Source of the DNA: Phytophthora colocasiae
Taxonomy: Eukaryota > Oomycota > Peronosporomycetes > Peronosporales > Peronosporaceae
Length of the DNA stretch: 64,000 nucleotides
NCBI GenBank assembly: GCA_018806915.1
Contig: JAGKQI010000103.1
Coordinates: 248,001 to 312,000, forward strand
Direction of reading: 5' to 3'
Shown here: positions 31,488-43,248 of the stretch, piece after piece
How positions within the stretch are numbered: position 1 is the first letter of the stretch
Layout: each line of letters begins with the position of its first letter
Program-made: the position numbers and the translations under genes
Notes under the pieces: model-generated
Database searches by the model: none
Seen by the model: the letters and a program-made list of their open reading frames with translations, nothing else
What the model was told of the DNA's origin: nothing

Positions 31488-34400
31488 ATGACTATGAGGT
31501 CCGCATCAGATACGATCATGACGCATGGGGTGCTGTGGGCGACGGCGTTCGGCCTTGAAGGCGCTGTACTGACGGCCCAACGCGAGCGCTACGAGCGTCT
31601 GAAGCAGAATTTGGTGTTTCAGATCGATACGGAGGGCATAACGGACCCGTTGATGGCGTTATCAGCCCACAATGATGATTCTCAGGTCTCCTCAAGTTGG
31701 AGTCAATACTTCACGGACGAGACGCTACGGGGGGAGATTAATACGGACTTGGACCGACTGTATCCTGCTGGAAATGAGAGCTTCTTCCAGAACGAGCTGT
31801 ATCTCAGTACGTTGCGTCACGTGCTGTTCGTCTGGTGTAAGTTGCACCCGGACGTGGCGTACCGTCAAGGTATGCACGATGTGGTGGCTGTAGTGCTCTA
31901 CGCGTTCTTGCAGACTACTGGAGAAGATCAGGAGGAAATTGTTCAAGTGCAGAAGCTACCAGAACACGCAGAAGCTGACACTTTTCTGGTCTTTGAGGCG
32001 GTGATGCTGTTCCTTAAGCCATTCTACGAGATTGTCAAGACCAGACAAGACATTACGTCAGAAAGAGACAACAAAGACGGCAATCGACTGTTTGCTAGCT
32101 TCTCCTTGAAGGAGAACGAAAGTGGTAATGGTGACTATGATGGGTTTGATGCTGGAGCGAGGAAACCAGCACTGCAGCGCTTGTGTCATCATATCCAGTA
32201 TGAACTACTGCAGCAGATGGACCCGGAATTGTATTACCACCTCCGGAACTTGGAGATCGTCCCAGAGACGTACTGTTTGAGATGGATCCGCCTGTTATTC
32301 GCACGAGAGTACGCCTTGAAAGAACTGTTAGTGATCTGGGATGCGATGATTCTGGGTAGTAGTCGTGTGGCGATTGACTTTCCAGTCATTAACATGGCCG
32401 ACAAGTCGTACAACGATTTGCTGCAATTACCAAAGCTGGCCATCAAGGCTGAAGACGCTGATTGGATCGGCTTTCCACTTTTGCGCTATGTCTGTGTGGC
32501 AAGATTACTACAGATGTCGTCTCAGCTACGCCAGGAGGATAACACTGGCTGCCTAAGACTTCTAATGCGAGTGTACCAAGAAGAGGAAGCTGATGAAGCA
32601 GTTCTGGGCCGAAAAAATTGTGCGATGGAGCTCACCCAGTTCGCCAAGATTTTGCAAGATCCAATGGTCGAGGACGCTCGGCAGATTGGAAGAAACGGAA
32701 AAACTGAAGCAGGTTCAGTGGAAGTTGTCCAGTTTCAAGAAGGTTCGCTTGGCATCATCTTAACCGCGGCTGGGTCCCCGTACGAAGATCGTTTAGCAGT
32801 GAAGTCGTTTACAAGAAATATGACAACAGACAACGTAGTTGGTCAAGCTGAGGCCAGTGGGAAAATACGTCTGGGCGACCTACTTCAGTCAATTAACGGT
32901 GTCCCAATCGTTGGTATGACGACAGAAGAAGTTAAACGCCGTCTTCAACTCATCAAGCGCCCTGTATACATTGGATTTTGCCACTGCAATGGCGCGTTTG
33001 GAGACGTTGACGCTACTGCTTTAGAGGACTCTGGTGTTGTTGAGGTTTCAGAAGCGATAAACTCTTCTCCACGGTCGGATAACGCCTTGGCTGAGTTGGC
33101 GGAGCCTGTATTTTTACCTGGAGAGTTGTGTTATGCCAACGTTGAGACTAGCGTGCAGCGACTGGTGCTCTCCCATGATGGATCATGTCTATCTCACTAC
33201 ATTAGCGGAAAGTTGTCTATCACGAGCTACCGGTGCTTTTTCACTCGTCTGCTGGGCTCTGGAGAAATTGAGTGGCAGGTTCCCGTTCTCTCAATTGCAT
33301 CAATTGACCGTCTCGACCCGCGTACAGTGTCTACGAAAGGAGGTCCTGCAACGATTTCAGTGGAAAGTGCACAGGTCGCTCTTGGTTTTGCCCCAGATGA
33401 CTCGTACAAGGTCGTGATTCGGTGCAAGGATACACAAGTGGTGAGGCTGTCTATCGCTGATCATGGCGAGTACAGTAAGCTTGTCAAGTGCCTGAGCTTT
33501 TTGGCGTTTCCCAAGAGTCTGTTAGATGCATTTTGCTTCGCGTACTCGCCGTCTGTGGCGCCATCCGAAGAGGTTCAATTTGACATCCGCCAGGAGTACG
33601 GACGCATCGGGTTGCTTTCTTTCCCAGACCACCTGCGATGTGTCGACCAGTCTCAGCAGTACACGCTGTGTGGTACGTATCCGCGGCATCTTATTGTTCC
33701 TGCTGATATTTCCGACGTTCGGCTTAAGGCAGCAGCAGCTTTTCGCTCGCATCAACGCCTTCCTGTCGTGAGTTGGATTCATCGTGATAACGGAGCCACA
33801 ATTGTCCGATCAAGTCAACCCCTTGTGGGATTTAAATCTGCACGCAGCGGCGAAGACGAGATGTTGGTTCGGCTACTGTGTTGTTCGAGCAACAAGAAGG
33901 CATTTGGACGGTATGTGATCATGGATGCACGCAGTCAACTCGCTGCAGTTGGTAATAAAGCCTTGGGGAAAGGTACCGAGATAGCTAGCAACTACCGTGG
34001 ATCGAAGCTCACGTTCATGAACATAGAGAATATCCACTCGGTGCGACAGTCGCAAGTCGCATTGTCGGCGATCTTTGAGCCTAAGAAGAGTGCAAGTGAA
34101 GACACATCGAGCAGCTTTTACGGACGGATCGACAGCTCAGGGTGGCTCCGTCATGTTCGGTTAGTTCTGAAGGCGTCGGTGGAACTGGCCCATACCGTAA
34201 ACAATGGGATTTCGGTGCTAACGCATTGCAGCGACGGATGGGACCGTACAACGCAGATGGTGGCATTGTCCGAGATGATGTTGGATCCTTACTATCGTAC
34301 TCTACGTGGATTCCAGGTGTGTATTGATCAGCGAGTGAGCTGTATCGGAGAAATCATAGCTAATATTCATCGCGTCTCTGTAGGTACTTGTTGAGAAGGA

Positions 34401-34961
34401 GTGGTGTGCATTTGGGCACCAATTCGCACTACGCAGTGGCCACGCTCGTAGTGATGTCTCCAATACTCAACGCTCACCTGTTTTTTTGCTGTGGTTGGAT
34501 TGCGTTTGGCAATACATTCGCCAATACCCGACGGAGTGTGAGTTTAACGAGAACTTTCTGCTCACACTTGCCGACCACGTCTACTCCTGCAAGTATGGCA
34601 CGTTCATGTTCGACAGCGAACGTCAAAGGTGGGTCTTTACAACTATCGCCGACCTAGACATTTTATCTCACTTTTTACTCTGCAGGAAGGAGTTTTTCGC
34701 GAAGCACCGGGTATTCTCAGTCTGGATTGAGATCAACAGTCAAAGCGAGCGCTTCACGAATCGCATGTACGCACCCAGCGAGCAGGCGACGGTGCTATCG
34801 CCCAGCACGCTCTCCAAGAACATCAAGTATGTACTATCGAGCTCGTTCTGCACGACAAACTTTTAACTTGTTTTGATTCGTGTTGCAGGCTTTGGAAGGG
34901 CTACTTCTGCCGCTGGGACCAAACTGTCATCCCTCCTGTGCCTGCTTTCCAGTGTTACTGA
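31488..34961 (+). CDS. TBC-PDZ-GRAM-myotubularin multidomain protein
   Basis: Four exons in phase: 31488-34316, 34384-34628, 34686-34826 and 34889-34961 (3288 nt, 1095 residues). Domains in order: TBC Rab-GAP about 60-340 with both catalytic fingers (INTDLDR near 83, YRQGM near 125); a PDZ-like domain about 412-500 (SLGIILTAAG, KIRLGDLLQSINGVPIVGMT); GRAM/PH about 541-660; myotubularin phosphatase with the active site HCSDGWDRT near 912-920 and the family C terminus WLDCVWQYIRQYPTECEFNE. The Cys-x5-Arg signature is intact, so PI3P or PI(3,5)P2 hydrolysis is expected, coupled with GTP hydrolysis on a Rab. A second in-frame Met lies two codons in. Such a protein would act on endosomes. Confidence 0.9.
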
Positions 34962-35088
34962 ACTATGTCTTATAAGTGATCCTCGAACTCGTTTTAACCC
35001 TTATACGATTGGTTTAAACCCTTTCATTGAAGAGCTCTTCAACTTTATGTGGTGCACACTTTGAATTTGTCACTGTATATGTGGCAAG

Positions 35089-37058
35089 ATGTTGCGAAGA
35101 GCGACGTCTACTTGTTCAGCTCGAGGCTTCTCGACGCTCTCGTTCGGGTCGCTGCCTCCTACACCCAATCGCCGCGTGGTTGTCACTGGTCTAGGCGCAG
35201 TCACTCCATTCGGCGTCGGCGTCTCTCGCTCATGGGATGCGCTGCTGGACTCTCAATGCGCAATTCGTGTACGGCGCACCGGCTAGCAGAAGAATCAGGA
35301 TGTAATGCAATATTGATAATTTATTGTCGTGTATTACAGACGGTAGACGCTCTTGCTGACACTGACCTTAAATGCACTATTGGTGCAGCTGTGCCTAGAG
35401 GAGAAGGGGATGGCTCGTTCCGCACAAAAGACTGGGTGAACGTCAAGAACCTACGCGCTCAAGAGCCGGACTTTATCGCGTTCACAATGGCTGCAGGTGA
35501 CAGTTTGAAGTGGAGAATATGTGGACTTGTTAGTTCTGATAAATTTGTGGTGTTCGATCAGCCGATGAAGCTTTGAAAGACTCTGGCTGGAGTCCAGAGT
35601 CGGATGAGGAGAGAGAACGAGCGGTGCGTGTTGTTTTAGTATGCTTATGAGGCATAGCTAATGAGGCGTCATTTGTAGGGTGTGGCTATTGGTGCAGGGA
35701 TGGGAAACATTCAAGAGGTGATGGATGTTGGTCAGCTCATTAAGGACAAGGTAGGCGGGGGCCTTCAATGTGCATGTTGCGGTTGATATTCTGATTCACT
35801 CCTGCTTGTTTTGTATCGGGAAGAAATACCGCCGTGTGTCACCCTTCTTCGTGACGCGCATTCTTATTAACCTGGCAGCGGGCCATGTGAGCATTGAACA
35901 CGGTCTGAAGGTACGACTAAAGCGTAATAGGCTATTTCGTGTGTATTGATCTTTTGAAGCCGAATTTAACGTGGTTGCTGTATCGGCATAGGGACCGAAC
36001 CATTCGTGTGTCACGGCGTGCGCCACAGGCAGCCACAGTATTGGTGACGCTGCAAATTTGATTCGGCACGGAAATGCCGACATCATGGTTGCCGGTGGTA
36101 CTGAGTCTACTCTCAACGAGATTTCGATTTGCGCTTTCTTGCGTGCGCAAGCATTATCTACGAAGGTAAACTGGATGTACGAATGCTAAGAGTAAGGGCC
36201 TGATATACTAATCCTGTTTGGATTTGGCTTATGTCTCTATAGTTTAACGATCATCCGCAAGTAGCCTCGAGACCATTCGACTCACAGCGCGATGGATTTG
36301 TCATGGGTGAAGGTGCTGGCATCTTGGTCCTTGAGGTATGAACTTAAAACTGCAGTGAATTGCACACACAGCTAACCACCTTTCTTTTACGTGTATTGCA
36401 GGAATACGAACATGCTAAGAAGCGTGGGGCTAAGATCTATGCCGAGGTGCGGGGTTATGGTCTCAGTGGAGATAGCAATCACATTACAGCTCCTCTTGAA
36501 TCTGGTGATGGCGCCCGACGAGCGATGCAGTCGGCGATTGACCAGTCGGGGGTTGCATTGTCCGACATCGGCTACATCAACGCACACGCGACGTCAACTC
36601 CACTGGGTGATCGCGCAGAAAATGCCGCTGTCAAAGATCTTTTTGGCGAACACGCTAACCACCTGGGAATGTCTTCTACGAAGGTACAGGCCCCAGTGTG
36701 ATGCGGTTCGGTGCTGCATTTAATATTTTTCCTCCAATCTTTTCTTTCACTAGGGAGCAATCGGCCACCTGCTGGGTGCTGCTGGGGCAGTGGAGGCTAT
36801 CTTTTCGATTAAGGCCCTTCATCATGTACGTTGTCTGAGATAGTCGTGATTTATACAAACAGAATCTTTTAACATGTGCTTGGACCTGTCTGTCTGGTGT
36901 AGAACGTGATGCCTCCTACGCTCAACCTAACGGAGACCACAGAAGAATTCACTCTGAACTACGTACCGAACCAACCGCAAGAAAGGGAACTTCGCGCTGT
37001 GTTAACCAACTCATTTGGGTTTGGAGGAACAAACGCCAGCCTATTGTTTGCGAAGTAA
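35089..37058 (+). CDS. OXSM: 3-oxoacyl-ACP synthase II, mitochondrial type, copy 2
   Basis: Ten exons in phase: 35089-35268, 35340-35496, 35562-35623, 35679-35750, 35824-35910, 35992-36165, 36243-36335, 36402-36683, 36754-36825 and 36903-37058 (1335 nt, 444 residues). Same motifs and intron positions as copy 1, with the standard catalytic signature: Cys in [13 protein letters not shown], His in [12 protein letters not shown], His in IGHLLGAAG. The Arg/Ser-rich N terminus ([19 protein letters not shown]) predicts mitochondrial import. It lies on the opposite strand to copy 1, beyond the TBC-myotubularin gene, so the pair arose by inverted duplication. This copy looks like the one retaining ordinary KAS activity. 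Confidence 0.93.
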
Positions 37059-37113
37059 ACAGGGATTTAAATTCTCTAAAGCATTCTACAGCTAACAAAT
37101 TGCTGTTTGGCAT

Positions 37114-40100
37114 TTAATAGTGAACCTTCACGGGGTCTACTTTTTCAGTAGCACTCGAAGTCTCCTTTCGGTCAAAGATTTCGCCTTGCATTCGTGAATG
37201 CGACATCGGCACGTATGCGTGGCTGCTACTGCGGTATTCCTCAACCTTTTTCCGGGCCATCTATAAGGTGCTCCACGTTAGCAACATCAAAACACAGAGG
37301 TCAAGAAGTAAAGAAACACCTACCGTGGCCTCACGTTCCATTCGTGACCTCTCCAGAGTCATCCTCTCCAATGCTGTGCGGAGCTCACGCTCCTGCCTGT
37401 AAAATTGCTGCTGTTTTGAGAGTGCAGCAGTGACTTGAGCACTTAGCTCTGATACTTTTCGGTCACTATCATCACACGCGCGTTCCTGTTCCAGTAAAAG
37501 TTCCTTCGCGTCGTTCAGATCTCGGCTCAGTTGCTGGACTTGCAGTGTTAGAACGGAACACTTCGCATCGGTCTCCTGGCGGCTCTTGTCTGCACGCTTT
37601 CTTTCCTCCTTGAGCGTCTGTATCCTGCCTTTTAAGCTTTCGACTTCCGCAATCAGACGCACTTCACTCCGCCCCCACTCGTTGCGAGAACTGTCTAACG
37701 TTGAAGCTGCTTCCTTTTTCGCTTGAGACAATTTGTACTCGAGTTCAGCAGCCTGGGCTTTCAGGTCGCGATTCTGAACATGTAGAACCTCGAACTCGTT
37801 CGTAAACCGGTTGGCACAGTCTGCTTTGACCTTGTTCAGCTGTTCATTCAGCAACTGGACCTTCTGATGTTGCTCTTCGCATTCTTCTTTGGCCTCACGA
37901 GCTTCGGTACGACGCATTTCTAGCTCGTGTTCCAGTGAACTAACTCGTTCCTGCAAGGATCCATTATTCGTGATGTTTAGCACCACTTTAAAAGAAGCAT
38001 CATACCGAAGTACGGACCTTTAGCTCCTGTCCCCTATCGCGGAATTCAGCCCTCAGCTTTATGAGTGCATCCTCTTTGGTCCGGATCCTTTCCAGGTATT
38101 CTGCTTCCAGGTGGCTTGACTGCAATTATATTTGAAAAAAAAAAAAAAAACTTGTCAACCTCTTCCGCACTCAGCTTAGCGACCAGACATGCCGTACCAT
38201 ATCACGAGCTTCTTCTGCAGTTGTTGCACGTTCGGCTAGATGCTGGAGTTTTTTCTGAAGCACCAGAATTCACGACATGTTAGCCGAATCAATCTCCAGA
38301 CTTTCGACAGTAGACTAGTACCTCAAATGCAATACTGGCATCCTTGGACCGTCGAATCGCTTCAGCCAGCTTTTTGTCAGCCTCTTTTTGATTCCGCATC
38401 GTAACCTCCGTTTTGGAGCGTAGATCTATGAGCTCCGCGTTTAGTGATCTGATTTCCTGCTCGCGACTGCTTATATCTGTTTCATACTTGCGAATCACAG
38501 TGCTTAGACTCTCCTCTTGCATTTTCACGTGGTCTGCAGCTTGCTGTCGAAGCCGTTCCAGTAGCCGTTCAATCTCTCGTCGACCCTGTAACTCACGAGC
38601 AGCCACCTACATAATTTGAGTTGAGTTCCAGACCTCACCATAATTATGACTGTATATGCACAGGGATACAAACCTCCTCTTTCTCCAAAATGGCATCTTC
38701 GACCTTCGCCTTGCATTCTGACTCTAGCTGATGCAAAGCTCAGTGAATGTTAGCGTATCTTGATACACAGGTTGACAATTGTTTCAACAACGCCCTTACC
38801 TCCGCCACTGCATCTTCCCGCGCGCAATACTGTGTCAGCTGCTTCTCCATGCTATTGAGAACGTTTAGCATTCCCTCGCAATCTTGTCGTATAGCGTCCA
38901 ATTCAGCCTGCAGGCCGTTATTACGTTCTTGAAGCTCATCTACGGCCTTATCTTTCTGCTCGAGTGCGTTTGTCAATTCACGCAGTCGAACACACACATT
39001 TTGGTACCGCGAAGAAAAGGCTTCATCCTTGCGCTCTGTGCTCTTCTTCATCTTCTCGAGCATCTCTTCGTATTCGACAAGTTGATTTTCTAAATCACAG
39101 CGCTCTTTCCTCACTATGTCCGTTTGTTCCACCAGTGATTCCTTGGCGCTCTCCAATTGAGCTATTGAGGCCGCATATCGCTGAAGCTGCCGTTCGCAAT
39201 GCATTTTCTCCTCTCGAACTTGTGTACAGGCATCTCGGAGCTCCTGTAACGCCAGTGTAGCCTCATTGAAATTCTGTCCCATAACCTGAAGCTGTTGGTC
39301 CCTATCTGTGAGTTCTTTCTTCATAGCACCAATCTCATCGTCCTGCAGCGATACTTGCTCCATCAGCATGTTATTCTCAGCCATGAGCACGTCAATGCGC
39401 TCGTTAAACTCCTGCAGGTACTCTCCATTCTCCTGCACATTCATTAAATCCTCAACCATACCACTCATCTCTCTCGGCTCGTTCTGCATCCTCAGCACCA
39501 TCCTCTCCCCTGCTACCTCCAGCTCTCTGAGAAACAACACCGATGAGTCATCTACCACCTTAAAAAATCATCTTTAACTTATAATCTTCTCACTGTCTCA
39601 ATGTTGTGTTCTCCTTCGCCAAAGCTTCAGCCCTTGCTACCACTTGATCAATAGATTTCTTGTTGTCCAGTAACGAAGACTCCTGTAGCAGCAACTCTTC
39701 CGATTAATCTACCAGTCTATTAAACATTTTCACTTGACAAACGCACCAGCTCCTGAATCTTGAGGTCGTAGGCCTGCAGCAGTGGGCTCGTGTACTCGGA
39801 GGATGTGAGCCATGGAGCCAGTCGATCGTTCTCCTCGTCGTTCTGTGTAGTATCTGTAAGTGTTTTAAGCCTGTCCAGCTCTCCATAGCGCTGTAATAGT
39901 CCTCGCAACTGCACCAACAACCGTTCTGCATAGCTTCGTAAGAAATCCCTCTCGTCCGCAAGTCGAGCGCTTTCCACGCAGCATCCAGCAATGCAAACAG
40001 GTGGTGGAGCTGGTTTCACACTCTGTGCAGGTGCGGGTTGTGTTGCAAGCCTTCCTTGTGTCTCCAGACGACGTGAACGCTCAGCTTGAGGGCCGCCATC

Positions 40101-40166
40101 TTCGACGACCATGTCTTCTAGTTGAAGTTGGCGTCGCTTCATGCTCGGGAGCACACTGAGCGACAT
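37114..40166 (-). CDS. Long coiled-coil protein, centrosomal/flagellar-like
   Basis: About nine exons on the minus strand from the Met at 40166 to the stop at 37114. Clear exon blocks: about 39740-40166 (N terminus with a conserved-looking ADERDFLRSYAERLLVQLRGLL helix), 39590-39690, 38798-39527, about 38690-38744, 38324-38608, about 38190-38255, about 38019-38121, 37322-37949 and 37114-37260. Nearly all of it is heptad-rich coiled coil with Glu, Lys, Gln and Leu (e.g. LTNALEQKDKAVDELQERNN). The C terminus is short and basic (MARKKVEEYRSSSHAYV). It resembles centriolar or basal-body coiled-coil proteins in general, but no specific family is claimed. Small exon ends are approximate. Confidence 0.7.
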
Positions 40167-40200
40167 ATATTTGTGGTCCGCATTAATATATGTCGCTCAA
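40158..40200. repeat. Inverted repeat over the coiled-coil gene start
   Basis: TGAGCGACATATAT (40158-40171) and ATATATGTCGCTCA (40187-40200) are exact complements separated by 15 nt. The left arm contains the start codon of the minus-strand gene, and the pair sits within the 167-bp divergent promoter shared with PheRS beta. Confidence 0.75.
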
Positions 40201-40333
40201 TGTACAGATAATTAGGTAGTACCGTGAGCGACTTAAGTGAATATGTGTCTAGAATTGTAATTAGTTGTGTTTTATCCACTGGTGACGCTCATACGACCAA
40301 GTCAAATAGCGAAGAGTTAAAGGAGCTAAAAGG

Positions 40334-42306
40334 ATGCCGACCGTCGGGGTGAAGCGTGACGAGCTGTTCGCGGCCATGGGCCAAACGTACACGGACGAGG
40401 AGTTCGACGTCCTTTGCTTCGAATTCGGCATTGAGCTGGACGATATTACTAGTGAGAAACAGCTCAAGCAGCGCGAGCAAAAGGGTCAGGACAAGGACCA
40501 CTCGGCCCATTCGGACGCTGTGCTGTACAAAATCGACGTACCTGCCAACCGCTACGATCTGTTGTGTGTTGAGGGAATTGCCCGTGCGTTGCGTATCTTT
40601 TTGGAGAAGGAACGTCCGCCCGTGTACACGCTTGCGCCTAGAGCAGAAGGCCCGCACCACATTACGGTCAAGTCTAATACTAAGGTATGTAGCATGTATT
40701 ATTATTGGGAGAGAATATGACTAACAGGAGGAATTGTATATCACTTGCAGCTCGTACGTCCTTACGTGGTCTCGGCCGTCCTGCGTGACGTGCAGTTCAC
40801 TCAGGAGCGCTACGACAGCTTCATCGACCTGCAGGACAAGCTGCACCAGAACATTTGCCGTCGTCGCACTCTTGTGGCTATTGGCACGCACGATCTGGAC
40901 ACTGTCGAGGGACCTTTCACTTACAATGTGAGTGTGCTGAGGCTGAAATTGAACATCTGTACTTGTGTTGACTCATTTTGCTGCTGTAGGCGCTCCCCCC
41001 GAACGAGATCAAGTTCCAACCGCTGAGCCAGGACAAGGAGTTTGAAGCTAAGGAACTGCTGGACTTCTACCGTACCAACCCGGATGTGAAGCACATCAAG
41101 CCTTATACGGACATCATCTACGACTCGCCTGTGTACCCGGTTATCACGGACAAGAATGGCGTGGTTTTGTCGCTGCCGCCCATCATCAACGGCGAGCACT
41201 CGAAGATTTCACTCAATACCAAGAACGTCTTCATTGAGTGCACGGCTACGGACATCACCAAGGCCAAGGTCGTCCTCAACACGATGATCGCTATGTTCTC
41301 CGAGTACTGCGCAAAGCCTTTCACTGTGGAACCTGTGCAGGTTATCTACGAGGACCAGAGTGTGAACGAGAACGAGTTAACGCCTGATCTCAGCAAGCGC
41401 TCGGTCGAGGTGCAGATCAAGAACATTTACTCGATGCTGTTTGGCAAGGGTGAGCCCATCAACCTTGATGTTGACCGCATCTGCAAACTGTGTGACAAGA
41501 TGCAGCTGGATGCCAAGCCCTCAGGCAACGGCAAGACCATTATTGCAGAGGTTCCTATTACGCGCTCGGACATTTTGCACCCCGTGGATGTGATTGAGGA
41601 CGTCGGTATCGCTTACGGCTTCAACAACATTCCGCTCACGATCCCCCAGACGCAGACCATCGGTATGGCTCAACCTCTTAACAAGCTTGGCGACCTTCTC
41701 CGTGATGAGATCAGCCGTGCTGGATACATTGAACTGCTGACGCACGGCCTGTGTTCGCACAAGGAGAACTTTGAGTACCTGAACCGTGAGGACGACGGCC
41801 ACTCAGCTGTCGTACTGTCTAACCCGGCGACTGTGGAGTTCGAGGTTGTCCGTACGTCGATGCTTCCTGGTGTGCTGAAGACTATCCAGAACAACAAGGC
41901 CATGTCGATCAAGGAGGGCCTGAAGCTCTTCGAGGTCTCGGACGTTGTCGTCATTGATGACAACACGGACGTTGGTGCTAAGAACGTGCGTCGCATTTGC
42001 GCTGCCTACACAGGCCCTACCGACGGTTTTGAAGTAATTCACGGTCTGGTTGACCGCATCATGCAGTTGATGGGCATCCCGTCTGAGCTGGAGATGCCTA
42101 CCGGAACGAAGGAGTACTACACTATCACACCTGCGGAGGAGCGTACATACTTCCCTGGCCGTTGCGCGTATCTGACGTTGTACAAGGAGGACGCGAAGCC
42201 TCTGCGCCTGGGTACGTTCGGTGTGCTGCACCCGGAGGTGCTCAAGAACTTCGACCTGCTGAACCCCACTTCCGTTTTGGAGATGGACCTGGAACCTCTG
42301 GTCTAA
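40334..42306 (+). CDS. FARSB: Phenylalanyl-tRNA synthetase beta subunit, cytosolic
   Basis: Three exons in phase: 40334-40684, 40751-40927 and 40990-42306 (1845 nt, 614 residues; human 589). Family marks: [16 protein letters not shown] start, [42 protein letters not shown] (B3/4 editing-domain type), [24 protein letters not shown] and a C-terminal catalytic-like core ending LEMDLEPLV. It pairs with the alpha subunit to charge tRNA-Phe and includes the editing domain for Tyr. No N-terminal transit peptide and no C-terminal anticodon-binding domain, as expected for the eukaryotic cytosolic form. Confidence 0.94.
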
Positions 42307-42571
42307 GCTCGGGAAAGTATCAGCGCTAGAAGATGATGGTTGCCGAAGGTGGTGGCGTCGCGCGAGAGAGGTAGACAGTCGTTCTGCCGGTTGAGTTTTG
42401 CTTGGCATGGCGAACGAACGTGGCAGGTAACACAGCGAATCCACGTTGTGCTTTGTGTTCGTTGGTCTTGTTATTTGCGTGCCACTAAAAATATGTAGGT
42501 CAAGTCTGCATTGAGAATAGCGACGGACTTCGCTAACAAGAACCAACAACCTCAGGTGCGTTTCAAGGGAA

Positions 42572-43210
42572 ATGGACGGAGATGCACTGGATCGTGAATT
42601 GGCCTTGTTGGCTGAGACCATCAGCGTGAGCAACCCAATTACTTTCGGACAGAAGTCTACATGGTACTGCCCCTGTGGTATCCAGAGTAGCTGATGGCTG
42701 TAGCTTACCTGGCGTTTGCATTTGTTATATTGCAGGCGAACAACACAGAAAGATGCCGAGTTGGTGGCAAAGCGCGAACATGAATTCGCCAAAACATTAC
42801 CAAGGAAGTTCGTATTGACTGAACCTCAAGATGCCAAAAAGGACTTTGCACTGGTAGCTGCTGCTACTACATGTAGAAACCCGGTTCAACCGCTGCGTCC
42901 GAATGTGCTGCTGAACGAAGATGGCAGCAGAGGCAATAATGATCCGGGCGACATTCAATCCCGTGCGGAATTAATGACCCCACCATCGCGAGTGCCGATT
43001 GCAAAGCGAAGTCACATGGACGGAGTTCTACGAGGTGTCCCTGGTGGTTTCGAGCCGATCAGAAGCATCCAGCAGCGCGCTTTCGTGTATGACGATGAAA
43101 TGAACAACATGAATCACGATAAAGACACAAGCCATCACCGTAAGCGTGATGCATACTCGGAATATGTTGAGGCTCGTGCACGGTTTAGCAAGATGCACAG
43201 TGTCAACTAA
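42572..43210 (+). CDS. Uncharacterised 188-residue protein
   Basis: Two exons in phase: 42572-42663 and 42736-43210 (567 nt). It starts MDGDALDRELALLAETISVSN. Two upstream spliced segments (from about 42408 and 42499-42555) could be 5' UTR exons, because no in-frame Met was found there. Basic and proline-containing stretches (PPSRVPIAKRSHMDG, VLRGVPGGFEPIRSIQQ) suggest a conserved peptide motif region; the C terminus is His/Asp/Arg-rich. No known family recognised. The following gene is convergent, with 38 bp between stops. Confidence 0.55.
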
Positions 43211-43248
43211 TGTAGCTGTAGGAAAAAGCTATCCAAAAAGCAGATTTA

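Noticed and set aside
42408..42571. Upstream coding exons for the 188-residue protein (MANERGR and VKSALRIATDF)
   Set aside because: Splice phases do not join in frame to each other or to a Met; treated as possible 5' UTR exons.
41803..42792. 329-codon minus-strand open frame
   Set aside because: It lies antisense to the certain PheRS beta exon and crosses the following gene; its product is low-complexity and resembles no family.
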